Assembly: GCA_023053545.1 (NCBI GenBank)
Contig: JAKZAN010000005.1
Coordinates: forward strand, 1,984,001 to 2,048,000
Source: Lepidurus packardi
Taxonomy: Eukaryota; Arthropoda; Branchiopoda; Notostraca; Triopsidae
Reading direction: 5' to 3'
Length of the DNA: 64,000 nucleotides
The position numbers and the translations under genes are program-made. The notes under the pieces are model-generated. The model made no database searches. It was given only the letters and a program-made list of their open reading frames with translations, and was not told the DNA's origin. Below are positions 1-12,900 of this stretch, in pieces (within the stretch, counting starts at the first letter, position 1; each line of letters begins with the position of its first letter).

Positions 1-386
1 GGAAATTAAAATGTTGAAATCAACGGACGTTAAGATTCTTTCCAGAGAAGTAAATCAAGCAAAGTAAGAGTCGTGAGGTCTATGTAATTCCCCCCCCCCC
101 CCCCCCCAAAAAAAAAAAGTGTGTACTTTTGAGTTCTAGATAGTTTTACTTCAAGTTTCATTGTTGTTTGGAGTCAGTAAGAAGAGGAGATTCAGTAAGA
201 AGAAGAGACGTAAGAATAAATAAGAAGAGGAAATTAAAATGTTGAAATCAACGGATGTTAAGATTCTTTTCACAGAGAAGTAAATGAAGCAAAGTAAGAG
301 TCGTGAGATCTATGTAATTTCCCTCCCAAAAAGTGTGTACTTTTGAGTTCTAGATAGTTTTACGTCAAGTTTCATTGTTGTTTGGC
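1..386. repeat. 228-bp tandem direct repeat, two copies
   Basis: A unit beginning GGAAATTAAAATGTTGAAAT at 1 recurs at 229 with only scattered substitutions, and both copies run through the shared segment GTGTGTACTTTTGAGTTCTA to about 172 and 386. The period is 228 bp. Copy 1 carries a C18-A11 homopolymer (90-118) where copy 2 has only a short CCCTCCCAAAAA. The array begins at the window edge, so more copies may lie upstream. No coding potential is apparent. Confidence 0.85.
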
Positions 387-3300
387 CCAGGTTCTGCGAA
401 GAAACTCAACCTAACGCGTCGTGACGAACAAGTCTGGGGTGTGGAGATGTAGGAGGTAAGGGGCATGATAGGCACGTTTCCTCAATGGAGGCGATATGAA
501 CTTAAACGAAGCTTTTTAGTAGTGGAACAACATTGAGGTGTAAAGATGGGAGCCTAATCATGGTGCGAGGGTCAGGGAAAGTCATGGATTGCAAACAATT
601 CGAAGGCGTCAAGTCGACGGATTTTCTAGTCCTTAAAACGCCTTCTCGTAGCTTCGTATAATAGCCCATTTATAATGACACATCATAAAGGGCGTATTAA
701 GTACATGTAAAAGGCGTGGGTGAGTCTGTTCCTTGAGAATGGTATGCGGCCAAGAAGAAGAACTCTTTTTTTTCTTTAACCCGAAGAAAAACCAATGATC
801 ATTGGCGTTTTTTTTACTGACATGTGAGTCTTTTCCTAATAAAAGTCGCTATGCATTAAGTGCCCTAGCTTGTTAATAGACTTTCGCGGGGCAAAAGTGT
901 AAAACAGTTGTTGGTATTGAAGGAGTTTTTTGTGTGTGTGGTCTTGTGCATCTTATTATGCTGGGAGAGGATATGAAAATGCGAGCTCCGTATTATGTAA
1001 GCTGTGCTGTAAAATATCGCTTTTTGCTTGGAAGATCGTAAAGTACCATCTAATACCTCATTAGTCATTCATAATGCTGTGCGGTACGGGTTTTCAGTTC
1101 TTCAGCCGTTAAGGTTAGGAGCTCTGCTCCTATCCAACCAACTTTTATAAGCTTATTTTTATGTTATTGTATTCCATTATCATTTGCCTCGTGCAATCAT
1201 GCGGGGGCTTTCCAAGTCTGCATGAATGCGTAATGCTATATTATACTATATTATAGTAGAGCCTTTAAGCTTTTTGCCCAGTTGGGATGAGAACAAGTGC
1301 TGAGGAGATCTTCAGAACAACTATTTTATTGGACTTACTTTCATAGCCCGTGCCGAATTATTCCAATTCCTGAAGAGCAAGAGAGAACCCGGTACGAGCC
1401 CCAAACTTAGGCTCTAAGATTATTCAGGATATTATGCACATCTTTTTGCATCCGATAGGAGAATGACACCACTTGGAAACTATACATATATACTGACAAC
1501 TTCCATAAGAAAGAGCTGCCGACAAATACTCTTCCAATCCATCAATGGGCTAAATGAATTCCCTTCCAATGCAATGTGCATAAGTTGTGTGCTGGTTCCC
1601 AACTGGATTTTAATCGAAGCAGTATATAAAGGTCTATTGAAACATTTTTTGGATACCCTTTTCGCTTCCAAAACGATAAGCTCATCCATCACATCTCCCT
1701 ATAAACCTCCCTCCCTTCCATTCTTAACCGTCTGTATAAAAGCTCAAATCTGAACACAACTTTTCACATGGTGGGGGATAACATGGGTTCCTAATGTTTA
1801 TCGGGTTAGGCTTTGACACCAGCAATTAAACATACGGTTCGTTAAGGTTGTGGTGCAAGTCCAGAGAGACAAGTATTGCGTGACCAGCCAGTTTCCTTTA
1901 AGCATGTTTTAAGACGTTTTTCATTAGTTCGCGCTTAAAATCCGTGTTAAAAGATCGTATGGCTTGCTTATTGGGGCCAAACCAAAAGGCTTTCTTCAAG
2001 TCTTTCACGAAGCGATGCAAGTTGACAAACGAGCATGGGTTCTGCCAGTGCGTTTTAATTAGCCTCCTTGACTAGGTACTCGTTTCCCTGGTAGGCGTAA
2101 TGATGGTATTTAATTAATGGAAAGCGCTTGAAAAGTCGGAGCTTGTAGCGTTCGTTCTTCATCCCCGATTTCCGACGTGGAGCCGAAAAGCGCCTTCTCA
2201 TCTTTCGGATATGCGCCACAGAGGTCGGCCAGGTCAGATCGGTCACGTGACCTCTCGTTAGCATGACAAAAGCGCTTTACAAGTTACCGGCATGGGAGCA
2301 TGATCAGAGACCGGAGAGCTTCTTGGGAGGAGTCGCGTACAAGAATCATCGCTCCTCAAACTCGCAACAAAAGTTCAGTTCGTTTCCTTTCGCGCTCCTT
2401 TTGATGCTGGTTACAACGAACAGAAGAGTTAAGCGAAACAATAGTTGCTAATCACGCTCTTGGACACGCATGTTAGCCAACATGATGCTCATGCCAGTTC
2501 AGGACATGGCTTATGATTTATCTATATTTATATACGTGCCGTCAGCCTTTGCTATAGACTATGCAGCAAGCTGTACAGTGTCGACCTCACTTGAGATAAT
2601 TATAGGCGAGCGTGTATATGAATTGGACTAAGATAATTATTAATTTGTTGCCTGGCAGCTCACCTTCTTATATGGGTGCGCACCCAACGCTCCAGCTGCA
2701 AACAAGTCTGTTGTCAGCCGATTAATGAACGACATGCACAACAGCTATCCATTAGGAATTTCTACCGCAGAGCACTTTTTCCACATCCTATGTACCATTT
2801 ACATGCTACGTACCCTTTACGTACCATGGACTATTTACATAGTGCGCGAGTATGCGTAGAAGACCAGCTTGGACCGGCGCTGTCCGTGAAAATACCATCC
2901 AAACATCTGAATCCGGCGCAGGTGCGGAGCGGAGGACAAAGGAAAGAATCCTGGTGGATACTTTTATTCTGGTGTGTTGTGCCTGGGGTCTGTCTTAGAA
3001 TGTCGTTAAAAAAGGGTAGTATGTGTGAGTTTTACATGTGATGGATCAGTTCAGCACGCGGTAAAGAAAAAAAGAGCCCCGTAGAGCCTCCACATCGAGG
3101 TTGACGGATGCTGAATGATCTTTTGCTCGACAATAAAAACCGAGCTTTTATTCCTCTCTGTTAACGTAAGCTTTTTGGGTGTGCTAAACAGTCTGACTAT
3201 ATTATAGAGATTATAGAGTTGATTTTCTTTTCCTTTCCTTGTTCAGGTTTCTTTTCTTTTTTTTGCAATTTTCTTTTCTTTTAGCTTTTGAGCTCTGAAG

Positions 3301-6300
3301 AGGAAGATTATTGTAGGTTGAAGCAGTTAAAAAGAGCTGGGTTACGGCGAGGGAATGATATACAACAGTGACTTAATGGTCATGACTTTTCGCATTGTTT
3401 CTGTGAGCATAAAAATTGTGTTTTCGTGATAGACAAGGCAATCCATTTTGACTTTATTGTCAGTCCTGGCTGAAGTCCCTCTTTCTCTTTTGCATTATGA
3501 CTCATCAAACCGCGTTACCCACTTTATATCGAAAAGAGGTACTTTGGTGAGAAGATGTGACATGTTAATGACGGTTTCCTAGTCGGTTAATACCTATTTT
3601 ACGTTCTTAGTGCATGCCAGGTCAAACACAAAGCCATTTTTTCCAACACTTTAATTACCAATTTCATCCCACGGGGGTGTCTTTCAAAGTTGAAACCATA
3701 AGCCTTGCTTACTGACTGGGTATCAAGGAATTTTGGGGGGTATTAAGGATGAATGGTTTGCCAGCTTCTATCAAGGAGAAACTGCGGGGGTAAAAAAGAA
3801 GGTTAAAGACAAAAAAGAAAATTATACCCAGCAGCCGCATGCAACAGCACAGTGTGCTTGAAAACAGTACGAAAGGGAGGTGAAGATTCCTTTGGGTCAT
3901 TAAAACCCAAATTATGAGTCGTAAGTGACACCCAGGTGTGAAAGATCGAGATAACAAGACGCACCAAGCTTCCCAAAACGACATAACAAACTGTACATCT
4001 CTGCTTCGGATATTTTTTTTTATTTTTATTCACGTTTAGGAACAGTAAGTAATTGCGGGCTGCTGGCTGTTCCGCTGCTATAAACACCCAAGTCTATACG
4101 CATTCTTCCTGATACGTGGATAACATAATAGGTGCTTGAGGGATGAAAAACCTTTGCGTTAAATGTTTATCTTTACGTTGTGCACCCCGCGAAGAATAGT
4201 CTTGATCGCTTGTCAGGGGGGGCGCCTCGAACTATCGTTTGGTAGTGATGAATTAGCCATTACATCACCTTTAATGCCGCAGAAAATGACACGGTTATTA
4301 AGCCCAAGGATGTGCGATGTTTAATGAAGATGTGCGTTGTATATACTTGAGCGGGGGAAATTGCCAAGTCTCGGAAAAGGTATTCAGTTCGTTAACAAAT
4401 CTTTGGATCATGGCCTGGGCTTAAGGTAATGCTTGATTAGCATGAACGGTGATTAATTAATGGTGATTAGCTCGCAAATTATTCCTATTAGCTCCACCAT
4501 TCATCCCTTTCGTTGTTTTATTTTGTTTCGGTGTTTATTCTTATTTAGTTTTCGTTTCCTGGCGTTTTGCATACAGAAGAGCGAGTGGAGCTGAAAACAC
4601 GTGGCGTAAAGGTTATCTCTACTTTTCCCGAAAAAGCAGGCCTGTCATTGACTTTTTTGAGCTTACAGGATTCCTTTCGATAGCATCGCAATGTAGTGGT
4701 TATCACATGAAGAGCACGTTCTGCATACGTAGAAGCACCAGGATAAAAAAAAATGAAACGAAGAAGAGGAGAGAGCGGGAATGTATACAGACATTGGCAT
4801 TCGTGTTTGGCTTTTGGAGATGGATGACTTACAGGACCAGAAGAACTCCTCTATACCGTGTTCATGGCCAGGGCATTTTCGAGGGAAAACTAACGCGTAT
4901 ATATGATAAAAAAAAACCGCAAAAAAAGGAAAAAGAAGGGAAAAGTTTACCTGAACTCGAAGGTTTTTCTTTTAGTACGCGTTAGGCTTTTTTTTCCAGC
5001 TTAGCACACTTCTTCTCTGACAGAGTGAAATGCCATTTGTCAAGACAAAAATCAAGGATGTGAACCGCGTACGAGGTCCCCAAAAGCTAAGGGCATTGTT
5101 GTTTCGCTTGTTTCCGGGAAAGCATTAAAAACGAAGCCAAAAAATACCTGTTTTTCCTTTCGGTTTCTATTTAGACAGAGATGCCAGGATTGGAGTGGAG
5201 GAAAAACAAAAACAAACCTTTTTCTGAAGTATTTCAATGAAAAACACACCACTTGTTAATGCGATTAAATGTTAAAAAACTAATTTAATCCTGTACAGAC
5301 CTGACAACGCTGTTTAGTAAAGCCAGAAGTGTGGGAATGTAGGCAGATAATTGGCAATGAAAATCCTGCCATTTTGCCTCGTTTCATTGGTCAACCACAA
5401 AACTGTCCGCTCTCACTTTCCGATCGCCCAAAGAGGGATGTTTGCGGGATAACGGAAGGTCCCTGGGAAACCCCCTTTCACCTTTGGGATGTGGACGAAT
5501 TACCATTAAGAACATTGTCTTTTTACTGATTTTTTTTTTTTTTTTTTTTTTACCAAGTCCATTTCGTGATACTGTCAATGATATGTGTTGCAAATTTGTA
5601 CCTTGATTTATGGAGCTTTCATTGGAAGCTATGGACTCCGGTGTGACAATGGTCTTCTGTTTAGTCCAGATCGGTCTAACTTTCACTGGGTTCTAGAGCT
5701 GCCCTTTTTCTTGGTATTTCTTTACCTTGCAGGTTTAAAAAAAGCAGGTAGACTCTGTCCCGCATATGAAAAGCTGATTTGATGCGCTTCTTCTCCGATT
5801 TCTTATCACTCTTACCTTCACGAGATCTTCCTTGAATTTTTTAGTCCAAAGGAAAAAACCCGATAATACCAAAAACTATGGCTTTTTTTACGGTTGTCTA
5901 ATTGTATCTCCATTTTAATTTTATATATATTTTCTTTAGTTTCACAGTTTAACAATATTAGTTTTTAGATTATTATACCCACATTTATCCCAATTTCTCT
6001 GTCATATTGTTAGATATTCGGGGTGATAAAAGCCACATTTTTGATTGTAAGTTTTGCAGTGTTTTGGGTGACTGTCTCACGAGCAGCTTATCGCATATAA
6101 ACGGCTTGTCGGCTCGTCTAATGACACCCATTTTTTCGCCAACAGTGATATTTAGTTACTGCAGCCTTGACATGTATTGAAAACAGTCAAATTGGCATGG
6201 GTTTGGATGAACGCCTTCTCCAGTAAACTCCTCAAATGCACGTGTAGCCGTCTCGGTCTCTCTAAATGACGTGTGACTTTTTTAATGCCTAATAATTACA

Positions 6301-6645
6301 GTCGACTCGTACCGCCCTTTGTTGTCAGTAAGTTTCGGAGCCCAACTTATGGGCAGAAATTTGATAGCGGCACCAACTTCCTATGAGTGACTTTTAGATG
6401 TTTTCTTTACGCCAACAACGCTATCACGCTGTCATTTTCCAAGTGCAGTTTTTGGCAGTAATAAAAAGACCAGACCAAAAGTTTGGATCTTTTCTTTTTC
6501 TTTTTCCTTTACCTCATAGTGTGTGAGGCTATTATGCCTAGGTTAGACTAGGCTAATGTCAATGAAATGTGAATCGAGCACAACTAGGCCCGAACGAGAA
6601 TTGTTGACTCAAACTCAAGCTTCTTATGGTTTTTATTATTTAAAA
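387..6645. other. Intergenic, no gene recognised
   Basis: Only short open frames without recognisable protein motifs occur here. There are pyrimidine-rich stretches (about 3220-3290) and a T22 run (5530-5551). I could not assemble any exon series or RNA gene. Confidence 0.5.
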
Positions 6646-6730
6646 ATTAGAATTCTTACTATTGACGCGTAAGGCGTATATGTAAAGCCTTTACATATAC
6701 GCCTTACGCGTCAATAGTAAGAATTCTAAT
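6646..6730. repeat. Perfect 85-bp palindrome
   Basis: The 42-nt arm at 6646-6687 is followed by a single C (6688) and then its exact reverse complement at 6689-6730. The arm starts ATTAGAATTCTTACTATTGA and ends next to the spacer with GTATATGTAAAG. Complementarity stops at 6645/6731. Such a structure would extrude as a cruciform or form a long hairpin if transcribed. It could be a foldback element, a hairpin RNA locus, or an inverted-read assembly artefact; the sequence cannot separate these. Confidence 0.95.
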
Positions 6731-7054
6731 GTCCGAATGTCTCACTTGTTGTTTTAAGGAAAAGAAAATTATTGTAGCGAAAACTGATTCTTTCTTTCGA
6801 ATCCGTCTTGTTTGTTTTCCAAACGTACTAGACCTGCGTAAAACCTTTCCTGAAGGGACGAAATAGGCTTATTTGTCAACTGGCGCTTAACTTAATGAGC
6901 ATTAAGGTATCTCCACGGGACTTTAATTGGCATTAGCTAATGTTCGTTAAAGTTAAGAGCGTGGCAACAACGTCATGAATTGGAAACCTCAATCAACTGT
7001 TCATGCTCATTAACCTGGTTTCTAGACGACTCACTTAAGTGGGAATAACTCAGG

Positions 7055-7315
7055 TAGAATAAGCTAATTGACATTAACTTGTCCCATCTAGCTTAGGTAT
7101 GACTCTCATGATTACGTGCCGGTTTATTTTGGCATCGGATAGCATTCCTTTCGCTAATAGTACTTGGTAGTTCTGTACGGAATAAGTTAGAATAAGTTAA
7201 TTGGCGTTAACTTGTCCCGTCTAGCTTAGCTATGACTCTCATGATTACATGCCGGTTTATTTTGGCATCGGATAGCATTCCTTTCGCTAATAGTACTGCG
7301 TAGTTCTGTAGGGAA
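7055..7315. repeat. 133-bp tandem duplication
   Basis: TAGAATAAGCTAATTGACAT at 7055 recurs as TAGAATAAGTTAATTGGCGT at 7188. The copies stay nearly identical through GCCGGTTTATTTTGGCATCG to the end of the second copy near 7315. Two copies at a 133-bp period with few mismatches indicate a fairly recent duplication. Confidence 0.85.
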
Positions 7316-8675
7316 GGCTGTACCTTGTTCGCCTGTGCGGTAGCTGTACCTGTCGGCGGTACACAGTTTTTAATGGTAGCTTTAAACGTTACGGTGACTT
7401 TCGGTTGTGGGAGGATGGCCCTGGCTGATGGTTTTTTAACTCGTATGTCCTCTTCGCATTTGCATAGTGCCAGTAGTAGTAATAAAAAAGCACAATAGCA
7501 TAACTCTCTTAAGTGCTGCGTGGCTCAGCTGGCGCTTCTTACAATCCCAATGACTTCTTCTTCTCCCAAGCAAGCTTTTATTTTATTTTTTACTTGACTT
7601 GCATACCCTGCGACCTTTATCGACACGCTAAGGACAAAGGGAGGCAATGTGACGCCATCATATGCTGAAAGAGAGAGAAAGTGGGCCTTAGCTGATTGCG
7701 GTTGAGCATAAACTAGGTATTGTTATGCAACTGCTTTTTATGGTCCCAGTCGATAATGCGAGTGGTTAAAGACATGGACGATGGCGTGGCTTTATGGTTA
7801 TATAGTCCACGCGGGGCAGACCGTCGAGCATAATCTGGGTGTACCCAGATCTGGGTACGGTACACTTCCTACTTCCGTACATGGAAAGCCCCAACTTGAC
7901 TTTTGCCATAAATTGCCCTTTTTCATTGGGGCTCCGCAATATTCATACGCCACACCATACGCTTCGCATAAGTTTCCCTTGGGACTTGTTGTGGTGTCTG
8001 GCCCAGAAACAATTTGCATGCTACACTCCATAAGCTTGTAGGTATAGGTTCCCAGTGGTGGAATGCTCTTGTTATTAGTGAGCCGTTTTGCGCAGCATCG
8101 AACCTTGTGTGTATGCACAAGAAGCTACAGGGGGAAAAATTTGTTTGTGGGCAATCACCATAGAGAGGGATCCGGCATTGATGACTTATTTGTGAGACGT
8201 ACGGGGGAAGAATGGCTGTGACCTTACAAGTTGCACTTGGACAACAATAAAGCTGTTTGGAGCAATAGTACCACAGCAGAAAAAGCGACGATTACTATAT
8301 CCCGTAACGCCCTCATTTGCGTAGAATGGCCATTGGAGCATTGAGTGCCACGTGAGGGGGTCGTCTGCCACATAAAATCCCAGCAGTTTGCCCTCGACCA
8401 CTAACTTCATAAATCTCCTTTGCATTTGTTGTATGGTATGTGCTTGCAGTCTCGATACAGAATTTTTTTTTTTCATTTTTTTTTTACCCCCGTTCTAACC
8501 TATACGTTCATTTGTGCACTTGGGAAGAATAGTACTCATTGCCCTCCAGGTTATGTGCACTCTTGTTCTCTTCGCCCGCAGATGATTTTCTATTATTTTC
8601 TTTTGCTTTGCTCGGGCGCTTTTTGAGTGTTGCTTTGAATTTGCATCTTATCGTTGCTGGAATTCATTTTGCCCT
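7316..8675. other. Intergenic, no gene recognised
   Basis: Overlapping open frames in several frames near 7780-8120 have no recognisable motifs and conflict with one another. Nothing else could be supported. Confidence 0.4.
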
Positions 8676-8796
8676 CTCAGCGTGACCCAAGCACAATCGA
8701 GTTATCGAGAGATCTTGTCAACTCTTGTTGGTTGCCTTGATTATCTCGTTAGTTGGCAATGGAACCGCGATTGTGCTTTCTTTCATGCACGCTGAG
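8676..8796. repeat. Imperfect inverted repeat, about 121 bp
   Basis: CTCAGCGTG (8676-8684) and AGCACAATCG (8690-8699) are answered in reverse complement by CGATTGTGCT (8768-8777) and CACGCTGAG (8788-8796), with unequal internal spacers. This can fold into a hairpin with an internal loop. It may be a small MITE remnant or a structured RNA; no target duplication was recognised. Confidence 0.5.
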
Positions 8797-9456
8797 CTAG
8801 AAAAAAGGGTTGAAAAAAAAACACGCCAAGAATCTCTTTATCAGGTAACCACGTTGAGGTTATGCTCGTTTAAATTGGGAAGATAATAAAACTCGGAATT
8901 ATCTCATTATATTTGTTTTTCACTTGTTGTTTTATCGCCAATTCACAGTGAAAGTATACCATGCTTTGTGCCGAGTCGGGAATTATCTGTAATATGAAGA
9001 CTAACCAATCAAGCTTCGTGCAGGCTGCCTTTCGCAAGCTAAGGTAAGAAACCCTCTTTGCATTCTTGGAAATTTAATTTTGCTTAATAGCAAGTACTCA
9101 CTATTCTTTCGGCAAAAAAAGAAAAGATTGTTTATAACTACTCTTTGGCGCAAGATGGCGGTCATTAAAGAAAAATACGTTAGCGTTATGGAAACACTTT
9201 CTTTTTCCTTTTTGATCCTATTCTTTTGGACCCTTATTTTCTTTTTACGTTGTGTTTAGTTCTGGTAATGTAGACCGTGAAAAATTTCCTCGTAATTACG
9301 CATTAAAGTAATATGGTACTTTTGTGACAATAAAAGAGCCTTAACATTGCAATAAAAAACTTTTAATATCACCAAGTACCGTACATGCACAGCATTACTA
9401 TAGGTACTTAACTGTTAAAGCTTAATCCTCTCACAATAACGTAATATTAAGACTTA
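8797..9456. other. Intergenic, no gene recognised
   Basis: AT-rich sequence with two AATAAA hexamers near 9330-9355 but no upstream coding exon to which they could belong. Confidence 0.35.
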
Positions 9457-9980
9457 CGTAACTCATTTAACTGCAAATTCACTCAAATGTAACTAAGGTA
9501 AGGAAATGTTGAACTAAAAGAACTAATTTAATCAAATTAACTAAGCTTATTGAAATTTAACAATAACGTAATATAATTTACATTATTAATTTAATTTACA
9601 TTATTAATATTTAATTTACTTTATTAACGTAATGTAATTAACAAGTATCTCATTTAACTGCAAATTCACTAAAATGTAACTAAAATAAGGAAATGTTGAA
9701 CTAAAAGAACTAATTTTATCAAATTAACTAAACTTATGGAAATTTAACACTAACACTAAATACTAAAATTCAACTATCTTAAAAAAACAGAGTTTTCTAT
9801 TAGTGCGGTGCTTCACGGAGGATATGGAGCCGAAAAAAGCATTAAAGAAGTGGAACTAAAATAACTCAATAACCAAATTAGCTGAACTTACTATAATTTA
9901 ACACTAAGAGAAATACTACCATTCAATTCTCTTAAGAAATCAGGTTTTCCTATTCTTGCACTGTATCATGGACGAAGGGC
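9457..9980. repeat. AT-rich diverged tandem repeat block
   Basis: The segment CTCATTTAACTGCAAATTCA near 9462 recurs about 187 bp downstream (near 9649) and runs through a shared GGAAATGTTGAACTAAAAGA stretch. A third, more diverged and shorter unit follows near 9850-9977, matching the tail of unit 2 (TAACACTAA, then a pattern like AAATACTA and CAGAGTTTTC/CAGGTTTTCC). This is noncoding satellite-like DNA. Confidence 0.65.
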
Positions 9981-12900
9981 TTGACAAGCTTGACAAGTAA
10001 AAAGCTTTATAATTAGAGATTGCGGTTTTAGACCCGTTTTGTTGTGCGAAATTCGTATTTTGGGTTAAGATGTCAGCTTATTATGCATTACGGTTGTTAC
10101 GAGCCTCGTTAACTTTAGTTCTAATAGCAGGTGAGTCTGTGTTCTTTTCAGAAAGATGTAATACCGTGGAAGTTGTGCTTTTATTATACGTAAAAGCGCG
10201 AAAGAGGCTTGCTTACCCCGAACCCATGCTTCTATCCATTGGAACAAGTATAACGAGACCATTTCATCATCCGGAAAACAATTTTCTTCTCATAATTCTC
10301 GAACGGTCAAGAAGGCACTAATAGGACAGTGGAAATCACGACATGGGCCTTGTTTTTCTATTTACGCTCTAATAGTATCTAGCTAATAGCCAGCTCAAGT
10401 TGAGACCCATTCGTTCACTGGCCGTAGTGCACATCAGCGTCATGTGTAATTAAGTCATCCTAAAAAAAAATCCCCAACTTTCATTATGTATATAGCATGC
10501 AATCCAGGGAAGTTGAAGCGGTTACTTTGCATAAAGTCGTGCTGGCAGTGTTGCAAAGTGCAAAGCAAACTTTGGGTGAGTGTGTTGTATTGTAATACGT
10601 TCCCTGAAATGAGAGCACACGTTATCTCTCTTACCGCAGAGAGCAAAACAGAGTGAGCGAGAGAGCGTGAGCTATGGCCGTTTGAATGCATATGGCAAGA
10701 CATGTAAGCAAATCCTAGAACAGAGCCTTCAATGGTCAATGCCAATCGTGCGGGGCGCCATTCAATAATAAAAGTAATCTCTGTTGGTTTCGGATTTTCT
10801 GGGGCAATAACGCAAAGCCCGATAAGAAAACCAGAAGGGCGCAAATCGGTACCGTATCAGACACGTCAGAGGTAAAAACGCATTGTGAGGTGACTTATTA
10901 TGAAGCGGGGAATACCTGTAAGTCAAGCTTTTACGGTGTTGTCATTGATGTATTAATGTTTTAAAACCTTTGTCTGGATTTAGTTATAGAGATCTGCATC
11001 ACGTGCCAACTTGGTCTATTCGTTTGGCATGCATGGAACCTATTCTCTCTATTCGCCGTATCGGACATTTGCATATTCTGAATCACCTTTACCGGATGGC
11101 TTAAACGAGTTCCAATATCACACTTTCACATAAAGCTCTCCTTCACAGTATTCAAGCCCTGTTCGATTGAATCGCTCAAGGGCTCTTTGTCGTTATTTTT
11201 TGCTCCCAAAGTGCCGTAACGTACAGTACTTGATTGTGAACGTTCAGCATTGAGAGACTGTGTTCTCGAGCGAGTTCCAACCTTTGTTTTCCCCCTAAAA
11301 AAATAAAAAAATTAAAACAAAGCTTGGTCTTTGTTAGGAGCCCACCATATACTCTTTAATGTAGGAGGGATGTTTCTTTTTGTGGCATTACTTTTATACG
11401 GAAGAAAAAGTTGATGAAGGGGAAGGCGAAAGCTCGAGTTTGGATGCCGGTACCACGATAAAATGTTGATGACTATCATTCCCCGTCGTTGTTCTTTAGT
11501 ATACAGTCACGATAAAAGCGTCATCCAAACTTATTTGCGAGTGGTAACAGCCGCTTCAAAACGAAATGTCCCCTTGTGTGATCACTTTCCCGTTTTTTGC
11601 CCCTCTCTCCCTAGACCGATAAACAGCTGAGGCAGATAAATGCAAAGCTCCCACTTGCAATCGAGAGAAACAGCCTATTAACGGTTTGGGGTTTTGACAG
11701 GTTGCGGACGGTCAAAAAGGACCTAAAAGGCGAAGAATGCCAAGTGGGAGAGGTTTCACCTCGCGAACCGGTAGCGCTTTGGGGAGAGTTCTTATTAGCA
11801 TGAGTTGGTCAAAAAGTTGATGGGGCCGTAAAAATAGTTCGGCATCTAACCCGACCATCATTCCTCATTTTTAAAAAAAAAAAAAATTTTAAACTTTTGT
11901 TTGGGTAGTGTGAACAATAATGGTTTGCCTTAGTTATTGCCCTTTCATTAAATCCAGACCACTTTAGGACTCGAAAATCTTTGAATACCCGTTAACAAGC
12001 TCGATAGAGTTTGTATGCTCCAACTTTTCCTTAATTGGGTGGGGTCAATAATTGGGTGGTAACTAGGCAATAAATCTCGAGGTGGGATCCCAATCGCCAG
12101 CGACTAACAATTTTGACAATAGGCAAACAAATTCATCAAACTTGTCCTATGCTTGTAAAATTAGCTGGTTATAGTATAGAGAAAGCTTTCCACTTTGCGT
12201 TAACTTGAGCTGGTGTAATATTATTCACTTTTTTGCCTCCCAGAACCAGTCGTCATCAAACGTCTTGGGGATCATTTTTTTTCTATTGGAGGCCGAACAG
12301 GATAAAAGAAATGCAGTGGTTTTCAGACGGACTTTAAAATTAAGCCCTTGTTTGATCACTTGCCAAAAAAAGGCAACAGTCAGCTTATGGCATAATAGCG
12401 TGGGAATCATTTTCTTAATTTTTTTTTTAGTGTACAAGTTTCTTAACGAGTTTAGCGCAGAGGTGGATGGGGCTCTGAAGCGTGGAATCGCATCCGAGTC
12501 TTATATACTTTTCGTAGGATGGTTAATTGGCAACGACCTCCTTGATTTTCCACCTTGTCTCGTGCATAGTAATGAGCTCTGCTTTGTCTCTTCGGAGGCC
12601 GGCTTGATGTGACAAGCAGCGGGTAGACCGGTTTTCTCGTTTTAGATTTCGATGGGAAAATTTCTGCCGCGACGCGACGATTCGAGGCTGATGTTACAAG
12701 TTAGAAGCCCGAAATGCAGAATCTCTTTTCTGACTAACTGGAGCCACTGGTTTCCATCAGCAAGATTTGGAAGGTAGTACCCGTAGTGCATGGCTATTTC
12801 TTCCTACAGATACAAATTGATTCAGAAATATTGGGACGTTTACGAAATAGATTTCAGTTCCCTCCTTTCGGAATCCACGATTCCGGCCTGCACATGGCCT

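Noticed and set aside
2676-3041. 121-codon plus-strand open frame
   Set aside because: No recognisable domain, no splice partners, and a composition expected of chance translation.
10455-10844. 129-codon minus-strand open frame
   Set aside because: No motif, no neighbouring exons; within the expected range for chance frames.
12205-12612. 135-codon plus-strand open frame
   Set aside because: Contains low-complexity Phe/Leu runs from poly-T DNA and has no family resemblance.
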